A stretch of DNA of 64,000 nucleotides, taken from positions 620,001 to 684,000 of the forward strand of contig NZ_CP070499.1 in NCBI RefSeq assembly GCF_016925615.1, read 5' to 3'. Numbering within the stretch: the stretch's first letter is position 1; every line of letters begins with the position of its first letter. Positions 1 to 12,000 of this stretch are shown in pieces. A program made the position numbers and the translations under genes. The notes beneath the pieces were generated by a model that saw only the letters and a list, made by a program, of their open reading frames with translations, was not told the DNA's origin and did no database searches. The stretch is from Natronosporangium hydrolyticum (GTDB lineage: Bacteria > Actinomycetota > Actinomycetes > Mycobacteriales > Micromonosporaceae).

Positions 1-2
1 AG

Positions 3-3000
3 GTGACGCTGCCGGAGCTGGCGGAGCGGGACGGGGTGGTGTGGCAGCTCAGTCCGGCGAAGGTCACGGTGCCGGGCGTGGCCGAGGCGCCGAGTTGGGA
101 CAGTCCGGCGGTTGCGCAAGCGTTGCAGTATCTGGCCGGTGTGCTGGACGGGGTGGGCCGGATCGACTCCGGCGCGCTGCGGCTGCTGCACAGTTCGGAG
201 TCGGGATCGTTGGCGCGGGCGGTGCGCTCGGCGGTGGGGCAGCCGGACGCGGCGAACCGCCCGTACCTGTTGGTCGACCCGGTGCCGGCGGCTGCCGACC
301 CCAGCCTTACCCCGACGGTGGCCGGCCCCGACGGGGCTCGCGCTGCCCGCTACCTGGTGCGGTTGCCGGGGGACACCGGCTTCGCCGCCGAGGCGCAGGT
401 GGTGATCGACACCTTGGCCAGCCGCCGCTTCGAGGTGACCGAGACGGTGGACGCCTGGTCGAGTCATGGGGTGCCGGGCCTGCTGGTGCGCGGGTTCGTA
501 CCGGCGTCGGCAGAAGGTGACCTGCGGCAACCGTTCGAGCTGCGACTGCTGAGCGCGGAGGGGGCGGCGGCCCGCCAGCAACTGGCCACCGAGTCCGCCG
601 CGGAGCCCGGCGCCGACCTCCCACAACGACTGCGCAGGTACGGCGGCCGCTATCCGCCGCCGGCGCTAGATCAGATCCGACTGCCGCACGAGTCGTCGGC
701 GGACCAGGATGCCGGCCCGGACTCGTCGACGGCGCCCACCCGGCCACCCGGGTGGGCGCCGGTAGAGCCCGGCTGGCTCGGGGAGCAGCCGAGCCGGACC
801 GCGCTGGTGCGTCCGGACGACGAGAGTGACGTGCGCGAGGCGTTCGACCAGCTGCCGCCCGACACGGTGCTGGAGCTCGCCACCGTGCCGCCGGAGGCCA
901 CCGTCGCGGCGCATCGGGCGTACGCGGAGCGGGTGACGAGGGCGGCTGAGTCGCTGGAGCGGAGCCTGCACGACCAGTTGCTGACCGGCGCCACCGTCTC
1001 GGATGGACTGCTTGGCGCGGTCGCCGGTGCCCGGGGAGCAGCGGAGCGGATTCTGAACAGCAGCGACCTGCTGGCGGCGGCGCAGAGTCGGGGCGCTGCG
1101 GCGGAGATCGCGCAGGCTGCCGCGGATTGGCGGCGGGCGGTGTCGCAGCGGGAGGTGATGGCCGCCGATCTACGCCAGGCGCGGCAGTTGGCGCAGCAGG
1201 CCGGGTGGGCGGTGCCGTCGCCGGTCAGCGATCCGCCGCCACTGCCGTCGGCGCCCGAAGCGCCCGTCGCGCTGGTGCGGGAACTGGCGCAGGCGCAGGG
1301 TGCCCGGGTGCTGCTGCACCAGGTGCAGGAGGACGGTGAGGTAACCCGGCTGTGGATCGCCGATGACGGCGAGGGCTACCGGTCGGTGCGACGGCTGGAT
1401 GCCCTGCTCTCGGAGGCCGCCGCCAGCGGCCAGCCGGTCGGGGCACGGTTCGCTGCGGGCGCCGAATCCGGGCCGGTGCTGCTGCTCAGCGAACCACACC
1501 AACACCTGCGGGAGCAGTATCGGGAGCTGGCCGACCAGGTGGCGGCGGCCGCGGCGGAGCTCGCCGGTCAAGGGTTCGGCCGCGCCAACGAGGCGGCGGT
1601 GGCCAGCGCCCGAAAGTGGTTGACCAGCATCCGAGAATCCAGCGCCGCCCTAGCCCAGGATCCGACCGACTCGGCGGCTCGTAGCCAGTGGGCGGCGGCG
1701 GTCGCCGACACCAGCGGCGTGCTCTCGGCGCTGCGTACGGAAGAACAGCAGCTGCAGGCGGCGGGAGCGCCGTTGACCCGTAGCGTCACCCGGCTGGTGG
1801 AGCCGCGGTTGCGTACCGTGGCGGAGCTGCGGGCGGAGGCGGCGGCGGTGGCGGCGGTCGCCGGTGGACCGGTGACGCTCCAGGTGACCGACGGCCAAGG
1901 GGACGTCGCACACTATCCGGTGCCGGCCGGGGAGCGGCCGATCGGACCGTCTCACCTGGAAGGTGCCTCGACCTCGGTGGTGCTGCGGACCGAGGTGATG
2001 CCCGGGGCCTCGACCAGCCGGCAGCCCGAGGCGGTCACCGCGCTGCGGCACCGGTTGCCGGAGCTCGCGATGACCGGGATGCTCCAGGGCGTCGACCGGA
2101 TCGAGCTGCACCCGGACGGTTCGCTGCAGGTGTCGGTCAACGGCAGCAGCGCCACCGTCCAGATCGTTGCCGCCGACGATCTGCCGGCCGGGTCGGCGCG
2201 GATCAGCCCGGGACGGGTCGAGATCGCCTCCGAGCTGCCGGTGGGGCGGCAGGCGGGGATGGCGGCGGCGTTGATCGTGCAGCGGGCGCTGGCGACCCAC
2301 GGCGACCTGGTGGTCTCCCAGCCCAACGGGTCGACCTCGTCGGGCGGCGGCTCGGCGGTCAGCCGACCAGCTGAGCCGGCCTCGGCTGCCGCGCCCGGAC
2401 AGCAGCCAGTGATGTCGCTCTCGGAGCTGGCGGCAGCGAATCCGGGCGGCACCGAGGCGGTGGCGGCGGCGATCCTCGCCGAGCTGGGTGACGAGCAAGC
2501 AGGGGGTTACCTGCAGCTGGCCGCCGACCCCGTGGGCGCCCGGCTCGCCGAGATGCCAGATGTCCTCGATGGACTCGACGCCGACCTCGCCGCGCGGCAC
2601 GACCGACTGATCCAGGCGCTCCGGGTGCGCGGCGAAGCGCTGGCCGAGGCGCGGGAAGGATTGTGGCGGGCCGAGCGGGCGTACGAGGAGCTGGTAGGGC
2701 AGCAGCCGGCGCCGGACGCCACCGCAGTGACCGCGGCCGAAGCGACCTTGGCCCAGGCGGTCGAAGCGGCCCAGGATGAGTACCGCCAGTGGGCACTGCT
2801 GGTCCGGCACGCGGAGACCATGCTTCCGCTCCCGAACCCCTACCATCAGGTGGACCCGGCGCAGGTGGCGCAGCTGGTGGCCGAGGGCGCCGGGGTGCGG
2901 GTCGCGTTACTGCAGACCGACGGCGTGGGTCATCGGGTGGTGACCCGGGTGGATGTCGACGGGCAACCGATCGAGCGCTCCGCGGCCGCGGACGGTTCGG

Positions 3001-6000
3001 CGGCCCGGTACGCCGAGGAGCTGGCCGAGCTGGGCACGGTGGTCACCGGGGAGACCCTGGCGGACCACCGGGAGCGGATCGTGGCGCTGGCGCAGCACCA
3101 CGCCGCTAGTGTGGTGTTTGCGCTGCAGAGCGGCGAGACCACCGCTGGCCCGCTCACCCTGCCGGCGGTGGCGGCGGCGATCGCCGAGCTGGCTGAGCGG
3201 ATGGTGGCCGGCCCGAACGACTCACCTACTCGTGGCCGGCTGGTGTGGCAGGCCGGCGAACCGGTGCCCACGCTGCAGGTGCGGCTCGACGATGAGGCGA
3301 CGGTCGGGCAGCTCGCATTGGCCCTGATTCGGCAGACCACTAACGGGATCCAGTCAGCGAGTGCGGCGATTCGCGACCCGGGTGGGTTGACCGCGGCGGC
3401 GGACCGCGCCGAGTGGCTAGCGGCGCGGGCGATCGCCCGGGACGCCGGGCCAGCCGCCGTCCCCGCCGACATCGAGGCGCTCGCGCACTCGTCGGGCCCG
3501 GCAGCGCCGGCCGCCGCGCCGCCTGGAGAGTCCCAGGAGCTGCCGCTGGCCAACCTGCGGGCGGCCGCACTGATGGGTGTGCCGATGGAGAAGTTGCCGC
3601 AACTTCGGAAGCTGACCGACGGACTCAACCAGCTGCTCGCCGACTCGAATGTAGACCAGCAGCTGGACCCGTTCGAGCTGCACGAGATGTTGGTGGACAA
3701 GTACCGCAATGTCGTCTCCGAGCAGGGCATGGTCTACACCTTCGGGCGGATGAACAAGCGACAGGTGCATATCCGGTTGACGTTGGAAGAAGCCCGCCGG
3801 GTGTTGTCTGAGGTGAATCCGCACGAGGGGATCCACGCCAACATGGGGCAGGCACACTTTGGTCGACTTGGCGAGGTGTCCCGGGCGGGTAAGGGCTCCA
3901 TCAGCGGCGGGTTCGACCCACTGCGGATGTTGACGTTGGGTCTGGTCTCCGCCCGGGCGGGGTGGGCGGGGTGGGCCCAGTTCGCGCAGACCATGGTTGG
4001 CCGCCAGTACGCGGAGGTGTCGTTCGGGGTCGTCGCTAACCGGGGGCCGGCGCAACCGACCGAGTTTGGGCGAGCGACCTGGCTGGTGACGATGCTCGAC
4101 CAGGCCGGCGCGGCGGATCAGGCGATGGGTCCGCCCCAGCTGATCGTCAGTGGCCGGGAAACGCTGTTGAAGGCGGTGCCCAGCATCCTCTACGAACGGG
4201 CGTCGGAGACGGTGACGGTTGCCGGCGAATTACCGCCGGCGAGCCATCTGCCGCATCGGATGGTCCTGGATATGGACCGCAAGGAGCAGCTGCTCGCCGA
4301 GACGGTCGCCGTGCTGCGCGAGCGCGGGATCGCCATCACCGACGACATCCGAAACGATCTCCGGGGCCACTTCTGGTCACTGGACTCCACCTTCAGCACG
4401 CCCGCGAAGTCCCGGCACGGATACGAGATCCCGATCTGGGGGCCCAACGGTGAGATGGTCGCCTATCTGCGGCACAGCATCACCCCGATTCGGGAGCAGG
4501 TTCTGCCGGTCGGGGCTGCCACCGACGAGTTCCGCCTGGAGCAGGTCGGGGTCACGCACAGTCGGGTCGGTGGTAGCACCGACATCGCGCAGGGCTCCGA
4601 GCAGAGCCTGAGCGGTGGGGTCGGCAACGAAAAAGTCTTCCGGGCGGGCTTGGGTGCCACGAGCTCCACCAGCTCCAGCACCGGTCTGGAGGCGGACAAC
4701 ACCGCGATCCGTGTCAAGGTGGACAAGCACCGGGCGTGGAACCAGATCCACCTCTGGCAAGGGGAGCGTGGTGAGCCGGGGGTCCGGCACGAACTGAACA
4801 TCTTCTCCGGCAGCGGGGAGCACCTCGCGCAGCGGCAGGTCTTCGGCACGATGGTGACGGTGATGGCCGAGGGCGAGGCATACCGGTACGGTCTACCGGT
4901 CGCGCGCGACGCGGTCACGGAGCAGGCCGACGGCTCGACCCAGCTGCGTGGCGAGACGCCGCGCCAGACCGAAGAGACGGCGACGGGTGACTCCGCGACC
5001 GGGCAGTCGCCGAGCTTCCCCGACTTTCTCGCCGGGCCCGACGGGACCGGCGTCGGCGTCGGCGTCGGCATGGTCCGGGACTTCACCGTCGTGGCGGAGG
5101 GCGCCGATCAGCGGTTAGCGGCCTCGGACGAGTATCTCCTGTTCGAACGGCTGCGTGCGGAGTTGACCGGGATGGGGTTGTTGCCCGCCGAGTCACCGTC
5201 GTTGCCGAGCGACGCGACCACCGAGCAGCGGGCCCGGTGGCGGTCGGCCCGCGCGCTGCAGGCCGAGAATCTGCTCCTGTTGGAGCGGCAGTTGACCGCG
5301 GCAAGCCTGCAGACCCGGTACGACAACTTGGCACAGAATTTTATCGAAGTGACTCTGAAGCGACTGCGGCCGTACGCGCCGAGTCACGAAGTCGAAGAGG
5401 TGAGGGTCACCGTCCACCTGGATATGCTGACCGGCCAGGCGACCCCCCGGCCTTTCAGCGCTGCCAAGGACGACGTACACCTGATCATCGACAGTAGCGC
5501 GGTCGCCCACAAGACCGGCGGCAGCCGCGCGGTGGCCGGCAACGCGAGCGGCGAGGGGTTCCGGGGCTGGTTCGGCGGCGGTGGCGGCTACGGCCGGCCC
5601 GCGTCGGCCAGCTACGCCGTCGCCAACCGCCGCAACGCGGTCCAGCTCTTTGAGCACGGGCCGTTCGTGGATCCGGTACGGGCCGGCACCTCCCGCGAGC
5701 ACGAGACCGAGATGGCGGATTTCTGGGTGCCGCACCGGCTGCGGGTGGAGATTCACGCACCGGAGGCAGCGCCGCGGGAGCTGACCTTCGACGGCGGCTC
5801 GGAGATCTCCGTCCCGGCCGGCTTCCTGACCGACCCGGCGGACGCGACCCGGGTCGCCGGCGCCGAGCTCGGCGACGAGCGCGGCGCCCCGATCGAGCAG
5901 CGTGACCCGGCGGAGCTCGGCACCTCCGCGGACCTTTTCGACTACAACACCGCCACCATCACCTCGTTGAACGCCAGCGGGATGACAGCGGCCGCGCTGG

Positions 6001-9000
6001 ACCTGCTCCCGAAGCGTGGCGTCACCAAGACCGGTGGCGGCCGAGGGACGCTCCGGGATGCGATCGGCGCGCTGACCAGTGTGGACAACTTGTGGGCCAA
6101 GTTCGGCGAGTCGCTGACCGACGACGGCATGCGCTCGCACCGAGGGATCGGGAACGATCAGCTCTTCGAGGCCGGCGTCGGCAAGCGGCGGCAACTGGGT
6201 GTGCACGTGCGGGCCACCACCGGACACACCGATCTGCTCGGGACCATCGACGTCGGGGTCACCGGTCGGTTCACCTTCGCGCTCAGGTCGGTCTTCAGCT
6301 CCTTCTCCCGCAGTCCGGGCGGCAACGCCAGCGGTAACCTCTTCTCGCTGCTCTCTGGAGGACAGTCGTGGGGGCGCTCGACCGCGGAGACGGTCGGCCG
6401 GATCTTTGGGCGGGAGCGGCTGCCGCTGAGCTTCGAGAAGGAACGTCGCTTCCACTTCCGCACCGCGCTGACGTATGAGGTGACGGTCGACTACACCGGC
6501 GGTGACCCGGCCTCGAGCAAGGTCGGTGACCGGTGGGTGACCTGGCTGTTGGCCGAGGCGGAGGCGATGGACGCCTACTCGAAGGGTCTGTTGAAGCTGC
6601 CGGCCCACGAGGTCGCCACCTCGCTGCAGCGGTGGCGCGCCGGCGACCTGCTGCTGAAACGGACCGTGGCGGCGACCGCCGCCCGCCGGCTGGTGGAGAG
6701 CACCGTGGCCGCCGACGGCGACACGCCTTACCGGGCGCTGCTCGACCATGCGCTCGCCCAGTACGACCCGAGTGAGTACCGCCGCAGCGGGTTGACCCGG
6801 CCGAACCCGTTCGCCGAGCTGTCGGAGGCGGTGCCGGTGCTCCGGCAGCTGGTCGCCGACCACCCCCTCGCGCCGCCGAAGGACCAGGCGCGGCAGCTGC
6901 CTGAGTATCTGCAGCGGCGGCAGGGGCTGGGGTTCAGCGCGGTGGAGGCGATCGATCTGGTGCGGGTGCTGGAACGGAGCCAGGATCCCCACAGCGACCC
7001 CCGCGAGCGGGAGGTCGCCAGAGAGTACGCGGACCGGGCGGTCGCGAAGATGATCGAGAGCGTGCGGCGGGGCGCGCTGCACGGGACTACCTCGGAGGGG
7101 CCGGCCGGGATCGGGCTGATGCCGGGTCTGGAGTCCGGTATCCACGTCGAGACCCGGGACGCCGGCATCCGGGCGACGTTGGACGATGCGCTCGACAGCA
7201 CCGACGGGCATCTGATCACCGGCGCCGATGTGCCGGTGAGCGCGCGACCCGAAGCCCTGACCGGTCGGATGCCCCGGCTGGCCCGGCGAATGCTGGCCCG
7301 GTGGCCATTCGTCACCGAACGGGTGGAGGTGGTCGGCCGGGCGAGGATAGTGGGCGATCCCCGGGTGGTCGGCGAGGGCGTCGGCGGGCTGGAGATGCAG
7401 GATTACCGCTACCGGCAGCAGATCCAGGTGGCCGGGATCTCCCGCCGCACGGACGCGGGCGCCAGCTGGCACGGCGAGCTGTCGTCCGGCCAGGGCTGGA
7501 GCATGTCGACCGAAAGCAACCAGCAGCGCACCATGATCCGTACTCAGACCAACTGGAGCGGCACCACCACGCTGCGGGTGCCGATCGAGTACACCATCGA
7601 GGTCCGCCGGTATGGGCCCCGTGGGCGCTGGGTGAACAAGCGACTCGCCGACTTCCTCTCGGCGCGCCGCGAAATGACCTTCCAGTACGATCTCGGGCTG
7701 CAGGTGCCCCGGGATCTGGCGACCGCGCCGGATAAGACGGAGCTACCGGCCGATCCGTTGGATGGTTGGCGGGATCTGCGTAGCCTACGGCGGCTGCCGT
7801 CCCGGTTCGGGGTGGATGTGGTCGAGGGGCAGCGGCTGCGCGATGGGCTGATGGCCACGCTCACCGAGGCGCTCGGCAGCGCCCGCGCCGAGGAGCTCCG
7901 ACCGGTGGTCACCCAGAATCTGTCGGGCGACGCCAACCCGGCCAACCTCGATCGGATGGCCAGCGAGGTGGGGTACGACGCGATCCCGGGTAACCACCTG
8001 CCCAGCGATCCACTGACCAGGGTGGACGCAGCGGTCCGGCTGTCATTCACGCTCGAAGAGCTGCGACCGTTGCCGGCGAACATGGGCACCGGGATCATCC
8101 CGCGCTACCAGTGGGTCGGCGCAGCGAACAGTGGCCGTGCCCGCTCGGTGCCGGTCGACGGCTCGGTCAGCGTGGCCGGGGTCACCGTGGGGGCCGTGGA
8201 GCAGGCCAGCATGGGCAACAGTGCGCAGAGCGGCCAGCGGCGGGAGATGACGAGCAAAGAGACCGGTCCGGTGAGGGAGGTCCGGCTCCGGTACTCGGCA
8301 GATTTCCTGGTCCGGGTGGCCCATGAGGACATCGACGGCGTCCCGCTCGCGGACCCGGAACAGACCGCGGTCCGCAGCGGCCGCGACCACGACGACATCT
8401 ATCTCCGGATCTATGAGCGGGACCTGCCGGAGCTGCGCCGGCAGCTGGCGGAGAACCAGCCCTGGGACTGGACGGCCGCGCTAAACGACGGTGACCTGCT
8501 CGACCCGGACTCCTTCGCGCGGCTGCTACGGGCGCAGGCCCGGGAGGGCCAGGTGTTCGACGTCAGTGAGCTGCTCGCCGCGGCGAGGCCACAGCCGAGC
8601 GACAACCTCAGGCTGCCCGCCGAAGGGATCGCCCAGGCGGTCCGCGCCGCGGCGGCGAGCGACCTGCCGCCGGGCGAGCTGCTCAACTTCTCCTGGGATG
8701 TGGTGGACGGGTTCTCCCTGATGGCCAGGGAGCTAAGCGCCGAGCTGGACGCGTTGGCGGCCCGGGTGCCGCCGATGTCGGATCACGCGGGCCTCGGTGG
8801 CCGGGGGACCGAGCTGCTGGTCACCGTGGCCCGGGACGAGCTGCGGGCGATCCAGGAGTGGGTGCCGTGGCTGCGGGCCGCTCGGCAGCGGCTGGCGGAG
8901 GCCGAGGCGGCGGTCGCCGCGGCCGACACCCCGGCCGCCCGGCAGCACCGTGACCAGGCGCACGCGGACCACGAGCTGGTGCTGGAGCATTGGCGCGCGC

Positions 9001-12000
9001 TGACCGACGGGGTCGAGCAGATCGTCACCGAGATGGTCGCGGTCGAGCAGGCGGTCAACGAGCGGACCGGGGAGGAGGACGCCCCGGTAGCCACGCTCGC
9101 CGAGTATCTGCCGCGGCAGACCGGAGACCTGCTGAAGACCGTCCGGGAGGTGGCGTGGGAGATGGAGGCCGGGGTGACCCTCCAGATCACCCATCCCGAC
9201 GGCAGCACCGTGCCGTACCGGATCGCCCCGGACGGTGGGTGGCACCGCTACGAGGCGGATCGAGGACTCGCGCACGACCTGGGTTCGCTGGGCTCCGACG
9301 CCTTCGAGGCGGCGGTGCAGCGGCGGTTGGACCTGCCGGCCTGGCATCAGCAGGCGATCGAGCGGGGCGTACCGGTGGAGATCCTGCTCGCCGCCGAGCG
9401 CGATCTGGCGGTGGTCCGCGCGGCCCGGGCCGGCGTCGACGTCGACCGGGTGCTGGGAGAGCTGGACCCGGCCGACGACGCCGCCGGCGCGGACCGGCAG
9501 ACCCGGCTGGCGGCGGCGACCGAGGCGGAGCAGGCCCGGTGGCGGGAGCAGCGCAGTGAGCTCTATCAGGCGGTCTCCGAGGGCCGGTGGACCGAGCGGC
9601 AGCTGTTCGGCGAGGCAGGCAGCGCACCGACGGACCTGGCCACGCTGGCTCCGCTCTTCGGGTTCACGGAGAGCCCGCGTGACCTGGCATCGTTCCGGCG
9701 GCTGCTCGGCTCCGCGGGGCTGCTCGACGGTGGCGACGCCGCGGCGCTGACCCCGCGGGAGCTCCAGCTGATGGTAGGGCTCGCCGGCGACATGGCGCTG
9801 CGGCTCGGTCTGCTCGACAGTGGACAACGTCGGGTGCTGCTGGAGGCGGACCCGGACTGGTTGGCGGCGGCGGTGGCGCTGCGACCGGCCCAGGCCGATG
9901 CCGTTTCGGCGCTCGCCGGGTCACCGGCGGACCCGACCGGAGCCCCGGGCCGCGAACGGCGAGCGGATACGGTGACCCGGATCATCGACCGCTACTACCA
10001 CGGCGCACCGATGGACCGCCGCGCCCGGGGAGTGGCACCGCTCGACGCGGCCGACCGGGCCCAGATCGCCGCCGCGCTGGAGCAATGGGGCGCGCCCCAC
10101 GCGGCGTGGGTGGCGAACCAGCTCCCGGGCGCCCGGTTCACCGGTGACCTGGTGCAGGAGGACATCGCCCGCTCGGTCGGCGACCCGAACGCGCCGAGCC
10201 GGCAGCAGCAGCGCTGGCTCGACGAGGCGGACCGGCGTACCCAGTGGCTCGCGCCCGGACCGGACGCGGCCTTTGAGGCGATCGTGCAGTCCTTGCCGGA
10301 GGCGCAGCGGGATGCCCTCGCCGCCCGGGTGGGGGTGGCGGAGGAGCGTGCCGCGCTGCCGCGGGCGCTGCGGGCCGCGCTGGTGTCGGCGCTGCGGGCG
10401 GAGCTCACCGCCCCAGCGGTCGATCGTCCACTCTGGTCGCTGCTGCCCAAGCTGACCAGCACCAAGCAACGGTACGAGGCGCTGGCGGCGCTCGACAGCG
10501 GCGGCGCGCTCGGCCACGACATGTACGCCTCGTTGCCGACGCTGGTGGCGGCGGTGAACCAGCTGCACCTGACGGTGGTGGACCCGTCGGGCGAGTCGAC
10601 CGTCGCCGGCTACGGCGATCCCACTTCCGGGGCCACGTTGCTGTCGACGGCCGACCACTTCCAGCCAGTGCTGCCGGCGCCGGGCCCACCGGCGATCGGG
10701 CCGGCCCCGGCCGATGCCGCCGTCCCGCCTGCCACGAGCACCGCGGATGCTGCCGCTGCGGCCGCACCATCGCCCTTGGCTGGCCCGCCGCGGCCGGCGC
10801 CGGTGGCGGTCGCGGAGCTACGGCAGCGGCTGCGAGGGTTGCCCGGACGGCCGGGTGCGCTGTGGCTGGCCGGGTCCCGGAACGGCAGCGCGGTGAAGGG
10901 TGCTGCCGCCGCCGCGCAGCAACTGGAGAAGTCACTGCAGGAGACCTGGCAGGCGCTCGACGAGGTGGCCCGCGCCGCTGGCGCAGATGCGGCGCTGGCC
11001 GAACTCGCCGGGGAGGCGTTCGCGCTCGCCGGCGCCGCGATCGAGGGAGCGACCGCGGTCCGGGACGCGGTCGCGGCGGTGGCCGAGGCCCGTGGCCCAC
11101 TCTGGACCGCGCTGAACGGCTTCCTCGACGCCAGGGGGCAGGGCGAGAGTGACGCGGCGACGACCGCGCTGGCCGAAGCGCGGGAGCGCGTCGACACGGC
11201 GCTGCGGCGATGGGCCGAGCTGGCCGGCCAGGTGGAGGCGGTGCTCAATGTCGCGACTGCGGCAGACCGGCTGGTCCGGGTGGCCCAGCTGCGGTCCGGC
11301 GCGGCGCCGGTCGGCGAGCTCAGCCAGCAGCAGCAATGGGAGTCACTCAACGACCGGGTCGGGGACGCAGCGGCGCTGGCCTCGGCCATGCCGACGGTGA
11401 GCGCGCTCGCCGAGTCGCAGGCGCCGGCGCTGGCCCACCTGCTCGGCAGCGCCCACCGCCCGGAGTATGTCCAGGACCTGCTCCGCCATCTACTCGGGAC
11501 AGCGACCGTCGACTCGGGCGGAGCGGGGCCGGGTGTCCGTACCCGGATGGTGCTGGATCGGGAGACGTCGGCGCCCCGGCTGGAGCTGCGGGTCGGCACC
11601 GAGGCGACGGTGGCGGAAGTGACCGCCACGCTGTTGCACGAGGTGACCCACGCCTTACAGGGCTGGCAGGTGCAGTCGAGATCGGCTCAGGTTGGGGACC
11701 GGGAGGCCACCGCGGGGCTCGCCGAGTGGCTCTTCTACCAGGCCGCTAAGGACCAGGGCCAGCAGCTCACCGGCGCCGCCGGCCGGCTCGCCGGCCAGCC
11801 GGCGGCACGGGTCTTCGCGGACGCGGTGACCGGTGACCACGCGACGCCGCCGGCGGAGCCGGGCCGCGGGGCTGAGGTGGTAGCGCATTCGGAGTCGACG
11901 GCCGAGAGCGAGCGGGCCACCCGGACGCGTCAGCTCGATGAAGCGCTGACCGACTATCTCCAGCGCCGCGCCGACCAGTCGATCGAAGACGCCGACGCCC

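Noticed and set aside
5193-7472. Antisense 759-codon open frame inside the giant gene
   Set aside because: Arg/Pro/His-rich shadow of the GC-rich sense frame without domain motifs or a plausible start context; the same holds for 1650-2846 and 11655-13229.
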